Shown here one piece after another: positions 29,824 through 37,791 of a stretch of DNA of 64,000 nt. The notes below the pieces were generated by a model. The model was not told the DNA's origin, ran no database searches, and saw nothing but the letters and a program-made list of their open reading frames with translations. Position 1 is the stretch's first letter. The number at the start of each line of letters is the position of its first letter. Source of the DNA: Methylobacterium gossipiicola (lineage in GTDB: Bacteria > Pseudomonadota > Alphaproteobacteria > Rhizobiales > Beijerinckiaceae). The stretch is from NCBI RefSeq assembly GCF_900113485.1, contig NZ_FOPM01000001.1, positions 124,001-188,000 on the forward strand, given 5' to 3'. Position numbers and translations under genes: made by a program.

Positions 29824-30924
29824 ATGGGACACGCGGAGGGAGACGGCATCCGCCGTCTTGCGGCCACCTCCCGGCCTGCGGAGGCCCGGCGCGGCCGGGG
29901 GGCGACGGCCAATCCGGATGGGCGGTTCGAGGCGATACGGCGAGAGAGCTTCGATGACGGATGGGCGGCTGACACGCCGGCGCGCCTGCGCACGGTGGTG
30001 ACGGCCGAGCGCGCCCGCACCCTCATCACCCGCAACACCTCGCCCGACATCTCGTTCGACCGCTCGGTCAATCCCTATCGCGGCTGCGAGCACGGCTGCG
30101 TCTACTGCTTCGCCCGGCCGAACCACGCCTATGTCGGTCTGTCGCCGGGCCTCGATTTCGAGACGAGGCTGTTTCACAAGCCGGATGCGGTGAAACTCCT
30201 GACGGCCGAATTGTCGGCCCCCGGCTACCGCCCGGCCACCATCGCGCTCGGCACCGCGACCGACCCGTACCAGCCCATCGAGCGCGAACACCGCCTCACC
30301 CGGGGTATCCTCGAAGTCCTTGCGCGGTTCCGGCATCCCGTGGGGATCGTCACGAAATCGAACCTCGTGGTGCGCGACCTCGACCTCCTCGCGGATCTGG
30401 CCCGTGACAATCTCGTGAAGGTCGCCGTGTCGGTCACCACCCTCGATCCCGGCCTCGCCCGCCGCCTGGAACCCCGTGCACCGCATCCGGCCAAACGCCT
30501 GGAGGCCATCGAACGCCTGAGTGAGGCCGGCATCCCCGTCATGGTCATCGCCGCCCCGGTGATCCCGTCGCTCAACGATCACGAGATCGAGGCGATCCTG
30601 GGCGAAGCGCGGGCACGCGGCGCCCGGGAGGCGAGCCACGTGCTCCTGCGCCTGCCGCACGAACTCGACGCCCTCGTGGACGATTGGTTCGCCGAACATT
30701 ATCCCGGGCGGCGCGCCCACGTGATGTCCCTGGTGCGTCAGGCGCGGGGCGGCCGGGCCCACGATGCGGAATACGGCCGCCGCATGGTCGGAGCCGGGCC
30801 TTACGCCGACCTCATCGTGCAGCGCATGCGCCTCGCCCGCAGCCGCCTCGGCTATCCGGAAGAACGGCTACGGCTGCGAACGGATCTCTTTGCCCGTCCG
30901 ACGGACCAGTTGTCGTTGTTCTGA
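29824..30924 (+). CDS. PA0069-type radical SAM protein
   Basis: A 366-residue radical SAM enzyme of the SplB-like PA0069 family. The cluster-binding motif GCEHGCVYCFARP (about residues 88-100) gives C-x3-C-x2-C for a [4Fe-4S] centre. NPYRG before it, ALGTATDPYQPIER and TKSNLVVRDLDLL after it are family features. It ends with TDQLSLF, a C-terminus that is common in the family. The reaction is not known; resemblance to spore photoproduct lyase suggests nucleic acid as a possible substrate. Monocistronic by position. Confidence 0.88.
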   Translation: MGHAEGDGIRRLAATSRPAEARRGRGATANPDGRFEAIRRESFDDGWAADTPARLRTVVTAERARTLITRNTSPDISFDRSVNPYRGCEHGCVYCFARPNHAYVGLSPGLDFETRLFHKPDAVKLLTAELSAPGYRPATIALGTATDPYQPIEREHRLTRGILEVLARFRHPVGIVTKSNLVVRDLDLLADLARDNLVKVAVSVTTLDPGLARRLEPRAPHPAKRLEAIERLSEAGIPVMVIAAPVIPSLNDHEIEAILGEARARGAREASHVLLRLPHELDALVDDWFAEHYPGRRAHVMSLVRQARGGRAHDAEYGRRMVGAGPYADLIVQRMRLARSRLGYPEERLRLRTDLFARPTDQLSLF

Positions 30925-31294
30925 ACGTCCGCCGCCACGGTCATGCGGGCGTCCTCCACATCTTGTTTCCGGTCGATCGCCACGGATCGGTGAAACGCGA
31001 CGGGCTCCCTTCCTGAAGGGCAGGGCGATGACATCTGGGATTTCGGCTTTGGTCGGACAGCCCTCGGAATGCCATCCCGGGGCAGAGCCGCGGAACCCGG
31101 GAACCGAAATGGAAGGGGTGCAAGATTTTGAGCGGTCGGTCGCTCTGAGGGGGCGCTGATCGCGAGCCGGAACGACGATTGGGGTCCTTGTTCCGTCCCT
31201 CTCGTTTCAGGAGAGGTAGCTCACGCCCGCAGTGGCCGCCTGAAGCAGTTGAGACGAGATCGACTGGGTCGAGACTTGGGCCGCGAGGGGATGT
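30925..31294. other. 370-base region between the radical SAM gene and rnhB
   Basis: No complete gene is recognised. The section next to rnhB (31207-31311, minus strand) contains a 34-codon GTG-initiated frame with a protein-like composition that overlaps the 3' end of rnhB. The middle has short CCCGGG-containing dyads around 31074-31110, perhaps a degraded intergenic repeat. Confidence 0.35.
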
Positions 31295-31909
31295 TCAAGG
31301 CTCCAGCGCACCGCTGGATCGATAGGCGCGGGTGAAGCTGACGCGGTGGTGGGCGGAACGCCCCAGATCCGCCAGCCCCGCGAGGTGCACCTTGGTGCCG
31401 TAGCCGACATTGCTGTCCCAGCCATAGGCGGGGTGGCGCTGAGCGAGGGCACGCATCGCCCGGTCCCGCACGGTCTTGGCGACGATGGAGGCGGCGGCGA
31501 TCTGCGGCACCAGCCGGTCGCCACCCACCACCGCTCGGCACTGGGGAAAGCCCGGAATCGGGTCGCGGCCATCCACCAGCACCGGGGTGTCGAGGCCCAG
31601 TCCCCGGACGGCGCGCGCCATGGCGTCGAGGGTGGCGGCGCGCACGTTGATGCGATCGACCAGCGCCCGTGATCCCGCCGCCAGGGCGACCCGGGCATGG
31701 GCGCGGATGAGGGGCGTCAGGCGCTCGCGCTCGACCCGTTTGAGCTTCTTCGAATCGTCGAGGGCGGCCAGGATCTCGCCGGGAAAGGCGCATGGATCGA
31801 ACCACACCGCCGCCACCACCACGGGGCCGCACAGGGCGCCGCGCCCGACCTCGTCGCAGCCGATGACGGCCGGGTAGTCTGTCGCAAGGGTCGGATCGAA
31901 CGGAGGCAT
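31295..31909 (-). CDS. rnhB: Ribonuclease HII
   Basis: A 204-residue endonuclease that cleaves the RNA strand of RNA-DNA hybrids and removes misincorporated ribonucleotides. IGCDEVGRGALCGPVVVAAV (about residues 17-36) holds the first catalytic D-E pair; DDSKKLKRVERERL, VLVDGRD and AASIVAKTVRDRAM carry the other conserved positions, and GYGTKVHL is the usual late motif. The start MPPFDP (31909) is preferred, with an alternative ATG 21 bases upstream (31930). Confidence 0.95.
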   Translation of the reverse strand: MPPFDPTLATDYPAVIGCDEVGRGALCGPVVVAAVWFDPCAFPGEILAALDDSKKLKRVERERLTPLIRAHARVALAAGSRALVDRINVRAATLDAMARAVRGLGLDTPVLVDGRDPIPGFPQCRAVVGGDRLVPQIAAASIVAKTVRDRAMRALAQRHPAYGWDSNVGYGTKVHLAGLADLGRSAHHRVSFTRAYRSSGALEP

Positions 31910-31966
31910 GGCGGGGGAACGCGGTGTCACAACGGGGCCGGACCCTGCCAGCCCGTCCCGCCGAAG

Positions 31967-33064
31967 TCATCCGCCGTTCTGGAGAAATCCGGGGTTCGAA
32001 GGGCGTGCCCTTCGCGGGTCCAGGGTCGAGGCCTGGGGCAACGCCGCGCTCTGCCGATCATGCGCCTGGGCGATGTTGCCGAAGAACTGGCGCGCGCTCT
32101 CGGCCCAGGTGTAGCGCAGGGCCTCGGCTCGGCAGCGTTCGCGCGGAATCGCCAGGGCCGCGAGAACCGCCCGGCGCAGGTCCGTGTCGAGCACGCCGGC
32201 ATCGGTGCCGCCGATGACATCGAGGGGCCCGGTCACGGGATAGGCCGCCACCGGCAGGCCGCAGGCGAGGGCTTCCAGCAGCACGATGCCGAACGTGTCC
32301 GTCAGGCTCGGGAACACGAAGACGTCGGCGGCGGCATAGATCGCCGCCAGGGCCGCGCCCGTGCGGGTGCCGAGGAAATGCGCCTCCGGGGCGAGGGCGG
32401 CGAGGCGCGCCCTGTCCGGCCCGTCGCCCACCACAACCTTGGAGCCGGGGAGGTCGAGGCTGAGAAAGGCCGCGATGTTCTTCTCCACGGCGAGGCGCCC
32501 GACGAACAGTGAGATCGGCCGGGGCAAGCCCGCGAGGGCATCCGCCCCGGTGGCATCGGGCCGAAACAAATCTGTGTCGACCCCCCGCGTCCAACGCATG
32601 AGGTTGGTAAAACCGCGCTCCGCGAGTTCCCGTTCGAGGGAGGGCGTGCTCACCATGGTGCCGCTCGCCGTTCCGTGGAAACGCCGGAGCCAGGCGTAGC
32701 TCCAGGATTGCGGCACGGGCGCCCGGGCGGCGAGGTATTCGGGAAAGCGGGTGTGGTAGCTCGTGGTGAACGGTCGCCCGATCGCGAGGCAGTGGCGCCG
32801 TGTGGCGTACCCCACGGTCCCCTCCGTGGCGATATGGACGTGTGTGGGCCGCAAGGTCTCCCACCGCCGGGCGACGGCGCTGCGCGTGGCATAAGAGAGA
32901 CGGATCTCGGGGTAGCCAGGCAGGGGCACCGAAACGAAATCCTGGTGGGTGAGGAACACCGTCTCGATGCCGAGCGCCCCGCTCGCCGCCGCCATGTGTT
33001 CGAGGGAGCGCACGACGCCGTTGACTTGCGGAGCCCAGGCGTCCGTGGCGATGAGGAGCCTCAC
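31967..33064 (-). CDS. Glycosyltransferase family 4 protein (MgtA-like)
   Basis: A 365-residue GT-B glycosyltransferase. MRLLIATDAWAPQVNGVVRS starts the N-terminal domain and its glycine-rich acceptor loop, LFVGRLAVEKNIAAFL begins the donor-binding domain, and FPSLTDTFGIVLLEALACGLPVAAYPVTGPLDVI is the E-x7-E nucleotide-sugar site. It resembles transferases that add hexose to glycolipids. The last about 25 residues (from STLDPRRARPSNPGF) are encoded by a dispersed intergenic repeat (copy B), so the native C-terminus was probably shorter. It is 10 bases downstream of the phosphoesterase gene, a common pairing. Confidence 0.88.
   Translation of the reverse strand: MRLLIATDAWAPQVNGVVRSLEHMAAASGALGIETVFLTHQDFVSVPLPGYPEIRLSYATRSAVARRWETLRPTHVHIATEGTVGYATRRHCLAIGRPFTTSYHTRFPEYLAARAPVPQSWSYAWLRRFHGTASGTMVSTPSLERELAERGFTNLMRWTRGVDTDLFRPDATGADALAGLPRPISLFVGRLAVEKNIAAFLSLDLPGSKVVVGDGPDRARLAALAPEAHFLGTRTGAALAAIYAAADVFVFPSLTDTFGIVLLEALACGLPVAAYPVTGPLDVIGGTDAGVLDTDLRRAVLAALAIPRERCRAEALRYTWAESARQFFGNIAQAHDRQSAALPQASTLDPRRARPSNPGFLQNGG
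31992..32055. repeat. Dispersed intergenic repeat, copy B, inside a coding end
   Basis: Matches the left half of the repeat at 23056-23160: GGGTTCGAAG, then TGCCCTTCGCGGGTCCAGGG, then a CTGG and GCTCTGCC. Here it lies within the 3' end of the glycosyltransferase reading frame (read antisense). Confidence 0.7.
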
Positions 33065-33074
33065 GCGCCCGTCC

Positions 33075-33899
33075 TCACGCCACCGCCCTGGCGCCGTCGG
33101 GCCGCGGTTCGGCCGGCACGGACTCGCGGGCGGCCCGCGCCCGCAGGATGCTGGGATAGTGCAGCACCTCCATGGTGCCGTCGTAATGCTCGACGATGGC
33201 GGTGCAGGATTCCACCCAGTCGCCGGTGTTCAGGTAGGTCAGGCCCCCGATGGTGCGGTTGGCCGCGTGGTGGATGTGGCCGCAGATCACCCCGTCGGCA
33301 CCGACGCGCTTGGCCTCGGCGCTCAACAATTCCTCGAACTTGCCGATGAAGTTCACGGCGTTCTTCACCCGCAGCTTGGCCCAGGCCGAAAGCGACCAAT
33401 AAGCGAGGCCGAGGCGGCGGCGCAGGGTGTTGAGGTGGGTGTTCACGAACAGGGCCGCCGTGTAGGCCCCGTCGCCGAGATAGGCGAGCCAGCGGGCATG
33501 GCGCACCACCATGTCGAACTGGTCGCCGTGGATCACGAGGTAGCGCTTGCCGTCCGCCGCCACGTGCAGGCGCTGGTCCGCCACCTCGATGCCCCCGAAG
33601 GTCATCCCGATGTAATCACGCAGGAATTCGTCGTGGTTGCCCGGCACGTAGACGAGGTTCGAGCCCTTGCGGACCTTGCGCAGGAGCTTCTGAACCACGT
33701 CGTTGTGGCTCTGGGGCCAGTACCAGCCGGATTTGAGTTGCCAGCCATCGACGATGTCGCCCACGAGGTAGATCTCGTCGGCGTCGTAATCGCGCAGGAA
33801 ATCGAGCAGCAGCCCGGCCTGGCACCCCTTGGTTCCGAGGTGCATGTCCGAGAGGAACAGGGTCCGGACGCGGATGGCTGTCTCCGAATCGTCACCCAT
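33075..33899 (-). CDS. UDP-2,3-diacylglucosamine diphosphatase-like metallophosphoesterase (LpxH family)
   Basis: A 274-residue calcineurin-like phosphoesterase. All metal-binding motifs are present: LFLSDMHLGTKG, YLVGDIVDGW, YVPGNHDEF, VIHGDQFD and ICGHIHHA. The family (COG2908) includes LpxH, which makes lipid X in lipid A synthesis; alphaproteobacteria more often use LpxI for that step, so the substrate here is an inference. Start MGDDSE at 33899, with an alternative ATG 24 bases upstream. It is followed 10 bases later by the glycosyltransferase gene. Confidence 0.87.
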   Translation of the reverse strand: MGDDSETAIRVRTLFLSDMHLGTKGCQAGLLLDFLRDYDADEIYLVGDIVDGWQLKSGWYWPQSHNDVVQKLLRKVRKGSNLVYVPGNHDEFLRDYIGMTFGGIEVADQRLHVAADGKRYLVIHGDQFDMVVRHARWLAYLGDGAYTAALFVNTHLNTLRRRLGLAYWSLSAWAKLRVKNAVNFIGKFEELLSAEAKRVGADGVICGHIHHAANRTIGGLTYLNTGDWVESCTAIVEHYDGTMEVLHYPSILRARAARESVPAEPRPDGARAVA

Positions 33900-33923
33900 G
33901 GTGGTCTCCGCCCCGTGCTGCAT

Positions 33924-34578
33924 CGGGCCGAGCCAAACCGGATTCCCGTATCACTTTGATGACGCCGGGCGGTCGCCCGTGCGGCACCGCATCGCATGCG
34001 TTTATGAACTATAAAATTATTTGACGTTTCGCGAAGTTTTTCGGGTTTTCCTTCCCGCGCGAAGGAAGGCATAGTCCCTTCCAAGGTGCCCCGCCGGACC
34101 GCGAGACGATCGCGCGTCCGGAGCCCTGTGAGGTGAACAAGGGCAGCGACATACGGCAGGATGCGCCTATACGGCCCGGGGCAGCGCGGTTTTCCCGAAC
34201 GCGCCCCGGCGGGAAGGGCTTGAGACCTTCGGCCCCGTTTTACGGCGGTCCGCGTGCCCCGTCGTCGGGGCCAGGGGCTCGAACGCCTTGCGGCCCATCG
34301 ACAGCACGGCGCCTCGTTCCCCCGTGGGACCGGGGTCTCCGTCGTGGGGCGCCCCTGCCGGATGACCGTGGGGCGAATCCCTGAGGGCAAGTGGGCGGGC
34401 CGGGTATCCGGACGACCCGCGAGCGCGTAGGAGCCTGCCCACCCGAGAGAGCGGCCCCGTCGGGCCGGGCTCTCGTCACCGATCCAACCCGGAAGGGCGG
34501 CCCTGGGGCCGCGTTTCCGTCACCGATATCGCGTCGCTCGAATGCGCGCGCGGTTCTTGATAGAATGGGAGACATATC
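33924..34578 (+). promoter_or_regulatory. Promoter region and structured leader of the serine-cycle operon
   Basis: About 650 bases without a gene between the divergent phosphoesterase and sgaA. The stretch 33995-34050 is unusually AT-rich for this genome (ATAAAATTATTTGACG...) and is the best promoter candidate. It is followed by the inverted repeat TTCCTTC-N6-GAAGGAA (34048-34067) and by GGAAGG-N7-CCTTCC (34064-34082). The rest, to the ATG at 34579, is GC-rich and folds into several hairpins, giving a possible leader of nearly 500 bases. In Methylobacterium the LysR-type regulator QscR activates serine-cycle operons; whether it binds here is inference. Confidence 0.6.
34447..34527 (+). repeat. 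Two tandem hairpin-GTCACCGAT modules upstream of sgaA
   Basis: Module 1: stem GAGAGCGGCCC / GGGCC-GG-GCTCTC (34447-34474) followed at once by GTCACCGAT (34475-34483). Module 2: outer stem CGGAA / TTCCG (34490-34519) with inner perfect stem GCGGCCC-TG-GGGCCGC (34497-34512), then GTCACCGAT (34519-34527). The stem sequences differ but the layout and 9-base tail are the same, as in a conserved RNA or protein-recognition unit. The second module ends 51 bases before the sgaA start codon. Confidence 0.6.
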
Positions 34579-35787
34579 ATGGCGGCAACGAGACGGCCTG
34601 GTCGTAACCACCTCTTCGTGCCCGGCCCGACGAACATCCCCGATCGCGTCATGCGCGCGATGGTGGTGCAGTCCGAGGACCATCGTTCGGTGGACTTCCC
34701 CGCCCTGACCAAGCCCCTGTTCGAGGACACCAAGGCGGTGTTCGGCTCGACCAAGGGCACGATCTTCCTGTTCCCGTCCTCCGGTACGGGCATCTGGGAA
34801 TCGGCTCTTTCCAACACCCTCGCCCGCGGCGACAAGGTGCTGACCTCGCGCTTCGGCCAGTTCAGCCTCCTGTGGGTCGACATGGCCGAGCGCCTCGGCC
34901 TCGACGTGATCGTGCAGGACGAGGAGTGGGGCACGGGCGCCAACCCCGAGCGGATCGGCGAAGCCCTGCGGGCCGACAAGAACCACGAGATCAAGGCCGT
35001 CATGGTCGTCCATAACGAGACCGCCACGGGCGTGACCTCGGATATCGGCGCCGTGCGCAAGGCCATCGACGCCGCCGGCCACCCGGCCCTGCTCTTCGTC
35101 GACGGCGTGTCCTCCGTCGGCTCGCTTCCCTACAAGATGGACGAGTGGGGCGTGGATTGCGCCATCGCCGGCTCTCAGAAGGGCCTGATGCTGCCCGCCG
35201 GCCTTGGCGTGATCTGCGTCAGCGACAAGGCCCTCAAGGCGGCCGAAGCCTCCGCCGGCAAGAACGACCGCCTCGCGCACGTCTACTTCGACTGGGCCGA
35301 CCACCAGAAGCAGAACCCCGGCGGTTACTTCCCCTACACCCCGTCGCTGCCGCTGCTGTACGGCCTGCGCGAGGCCCTGGCCTGCCTCAACGAGGAGGGT
35401 CTTGAGAACGTCTTCCATCGCCATCACGTGCTCGGCGAAGCGACCCGCCAGGCCGTGGCGGCCTGGGGTCTCAAGACCTGCGCCAAGGAGGCCAAGTGGA
35501 ACTCCGACACCGTCACCACCATCGTGGTGCCGGAGGGCGTCGACGCCGCCGCGATCATCAAGCACGCCTTCGTTCGCTACAACCTCGCCCTGGGCGCCGG
35601 CCTGAACAAGCTCGCCGGTAAGGTGTTCCGCATCGGTCACGTCGGCGACATGAACGAGCTGTCGCTGCTGGGCGCCATCGCGGGCGCCGAGATGGCCATG
35701 CTCGACCACGGCGTGAAGGTGACGCCCGGTTCCGGCGTCGCCGCCGCGTCGAGCTACCTGCGCGAGAACCCCCTCGCCAAGGCCTGA
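34579..35787 (+). CDS. sgaA: Serine-glyoxylate aminotransferase
   Basis: A 402-residue PLP enzyme that transfers the amino group of serine to glyoxylate, giving hydroxypyruvate and glycine, a central step of the serine cycle. The N-terminus NHLFVPGPTNIPDRVMRAM, the LFVDGVSSVGSLPYKMDEW segment (PLP aspartate) and the Schiff-base lysine K201 in AGSQKGLMLPAG are class V aminotransferase landmarks. GGGAG-like ribosome-binding sequence precedes the ATG. It is the first gene of the sgaA-hprA-mtdA-fchA run. The hairpins after it suggest it may be expressed at a different level from hprA. Confidence 0.97.
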   Translation: MAATRRPGRNHLFVPGPTNIPDRVMRAMVVQSEDHRSVDFPALTKPLFEDTKAVFGSTKGTIFLFPSSGTGIWESALSNTLARGDKVLTSRFGQFSLLWVDMAERLGLDVIVQDEEWGTGANPERIGEALRADKNHEIKAVMVVHNETATGVTSDIGAVRKAIDAAGHPALLFVDGVSSVGSLPYKMDEWGVDCAIAGSQKGLMLPAGLGVICVSDKALKAAEASAGKNDRLAHVYFDWADHQKQNPGGYFPYTPSLPLLYGLREALACLNEEGLENVFHRHHVLGEATRQAVAAWGLKTCAKEAKWNSDTVTTIVVPEGVDAAAIIKHAFVRYNLALGAGLNKLAGKVFRIGHVGDMNELSLLGAIAGAEMAMLDHGVKVTPGSGVAAASSYLRENPLAKA

Positions 35788-35794
35788 GACGTCG

Positions 35795-35852
35795 AGGCCC
35801 GGTCGCCGGGCCTGATCTGAACGCCACCGGGACGCTCCGTCGTCCCGGTGGC
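35795..35852 (+). terminator. Two perfect hairpins between sgaA and hprA
   Basis: AGGCCCGG-TCG-CCGGGCCT (35795-35813) followed by GCCACCGGGACG-CTCCGT-CGTCCCGGTGGC (35823-35852, 12-bp perfect stem). Neither is followed by a T tract. They lie inside the expected operon, so partial termination, an mRNA 3'-end stabiliser or a processing site is more likely than full termination. Confidence 0.55.
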
Positions 35853-35909
35853 ACCATCGATCCACCGTGTGCTGCCGGCGGTTCGGCCGGACCGAGCTTG
35901 AGGGCTTCC

Positions 35910-36848
35910 ATGACGAAGAAAATCGTATTCCTCGATCGCGAATCCCTCGACGCCAAGGTTCGGGACTTCAATTTTCCGCATGAGTACGTCGAGTACGAGT
36001 CGACCTGGACGCCCGAGGAGATCGTCGAGCGCCTGAAGGGTGCCGAGATCGCCCTGATCAACAAGGTGCCGATGCGCGCCGACACCCTGAAGCAGCTGCC
36101 CGACCTCAAGCTCATCGCCGTCGCTGCGACGGGCACCGACGTGGTCGACAAGGCGGCGGCCAAGGACCTCGGCATCACCGTGGTCAATATCCGCAACTAC
36201 GCCTTCAACACCGTGCCCGAGCACGTGATCGGCCTGATTTTCGCCCTGCGCCGGGCCATCGTCCCCTACGCCAACTCCGTGCGCCGGGGCGACTGGGCGA
36301 AATCGACCCAGTTCTGCTACTTCGATTACCCGATCCACGACATCGCCGGCTCGACGCTGGGCATCGTCGGCTATGGCGCGCTCGGCAAGTCCATCGCCAA
36401 GCGGGCGGAAGCCCTCGGCATGAAGGTCATCGCCTACGACGTGTTCCCGCAGGACGGGCTCGTCGATTTCGAGACCATCCTCACGCAGTCCGACGTCATC
36501 ACGCTCCACGCGCCCCTGACGCCCGAGACCCGCAACATGATCGGCCGCGAACAGCTCGCGAAGATGAAGAAGCACGCGCTTCTCATCAACACGGCGCGCG
36601 GCGGCCTCGTGGACGAGGAGGCCCTGGCCGAGGCGCTGCAGAACGGCACCATCGGGGGCGCGGGCTTCGACGTGGTGGTGACCGAGCCGCCCAAGAACGG
36701 CAACATCCTGTGCGAACTCGACCTGCCGAACCTCATCGTCACGCCGCACGTCGCCTGGGCGAGCAAGGAAGCCATGCAGATCCTGGCCGACCAGCTCGTG
36801 GACAACGTCGAGGCCTTCGTGGCGGGCAAGCCGCAGAACGTGGTCTAA
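35910..36848 (+). CDS. hprA: NAD(P)H-dependent hydroxypyruvate reductase (glycerate dehydrogenase)
   Basis: A 312-residue D-2-hydroxyacid dehydrogenase reducing hydroxypyruvate to D-glycerate in the serine cycle. The nucleotide loop G-I-V-G-Y-G-A-L-G-K occupies residues 151-160, and the catalytic triad is visible as R230 (NTARGG), E259 (VVVTEPP) and H280 (VTPHVAW). The sequence closely follows what I recall of the Methylobacterium extorquens enzyme. Start ATG 35910 is preferred over one 12 bases upstream. It sits 122 bases after sgaA. Confidence 0.97.
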   Translation: MTKKIVFLDRESLDAKVRDFNFPHEYVEYESTWTPEEIVERLKGAEIALINKVPMRADTLKQLPDLKLIAVAATGTDVVDKAAAKDLGITVVNIRNYAFNTVPEHVIGLIFALRRAIVPYANSVRRGDWAKSTQFCYFDYPIHDIAGSTLGIVGYGALGKSIAKRAEALGMKVIAYDVFPQDGLVDFETILTQSDVITLHAPLTPETRNMIGREQLAKMKKHALLINTARGGLVDEEALAEALQNGTIGGAGFDVVVTEPPKNGNILCELDLPNLIVTPHVAWASKEAMQILADQLVDNVEAFVAGKPQNVV

Positions 36849-36927
36849 CGCCCGCGTGCGAGCCGCGATCGGGACGATACCAAACGCCAGCCGTGCTCCG
36901 GCGCGGTCATAACAGGGATCAAGAACA

Positions 36928-37788
36928 ATGAAAAAACTGCTGTTCCAATTCGACACCGACTCCGTGCCGAGCGTGTTCGACGTGGTCGTCGGCTATGACG
37001 GCGGCGCCGATCACATCACCGGCTACGGCAACGTGACCCCGGAGAACGTCGGGGCGCTCGTCGACGGCACGATCTACACCCGCGGCGGCTCCGAGAAGAA
37101 GTCCACGGCGATCTTCGTCGGCGGCGGCAGCATGGCGGCCGGTGAGGCCGTGTTCGAGGCGGTGAAGAAGCGCTTCTTCGGCCCGTTCCGCGTCTCGGTG
37201 ATGCTGGATTCCAACGGGTCCAACACCACCGCCGCCGCCGGCGTCGCCCTGGTGCAGAAGGCCGCCGGTTCCCTGGAGGGCAAGAAGGCCGTCGTGCTCG
37301 CCGGCACCGGCCCCGTCGGCATGCGCTCCGCCGCCCTGCTCGCCCAGGAAGGCGCCACCGTGATCCTGTGCGGTCGCTCCCTCGACAAGGCGCAGGCCGC
37401 CGCCGACCAGATCAACAAGCGCTTCAACGTGCAGATCTCGGCCGCCGCCACCCCAGACGCCGCATCGCGCGCCGCCATCGTCAAGGGCCAGAACCTCGTG
37501 TTCTCGGCCGGCGCCATCGGCATCGAGCTGCTGTCCGAAGCCGACTGGAAGGACGAGGCCAGCATCGAGTTCGTGGCCGATTACAACGCCCAGCCGCCGC
37601 TCGGCTTCGGCGGCATCGACGCCATGGATAAGGGCAAGGAGCGCCACGGCAAGAAGGTGTTCGGGGCGCTCGGCATCGGCGGTCTGAAGCTCAAGCTGCA
37701 TCGCGCCTGCGTCGGCCAGCTCTTCGACAGCACCGAGCAGGTGCTGGACGCCGAGGAGATCTACGCCCTCGCCAAGAAGATGGCCTGA
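36928..37788 (+). CDS. mtdA: NADP-dependent methylene-H4folate/methylene-H4MPT dehydrogenase
   Basis: A 286-residue MtdA, characteristic of serine-cycle methylotrophs, which interconverts methylene- and methenyl-tetrahydrofolate (and the methanopterin forms) with NADP. MKKLLFQFDTDSVPSVFDVV at the start, GSNTTAAAGVALVQKA and the nucleotide-binding segment VLAGTGPVGMRSAALLAQEG (about residues 128-147) match the family. Three bases separate its stop from fchA, its pathway partner. Confidence 0.97.
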   Translation: MKKLLFQFDTDSVPSVFDVVVGYDGGADHITGYGNVTPENVGALVDGTIYTRGGSEKKSTAIFVGGGSMAAGEAVFEAVKKRFFGPFRVSVMLDSNGSNTTAAAGVALVQKAAGSLEGKKAVVLAGTGPVGMRSAALLAQEGATVILCGRSLDKAQAAADQINKRFNVQISAAATPDAASRAAIVKGQNLVFSAGAIGIELLSEADWKDEASIEFVADYNAQPPLGFGGIDAMDKGKERHGKKVFGALGIGGLKLKLHRACVGQLFDSTEQVLDAEEIYALAKKMA

Positions 37789-37791
37789 GCC

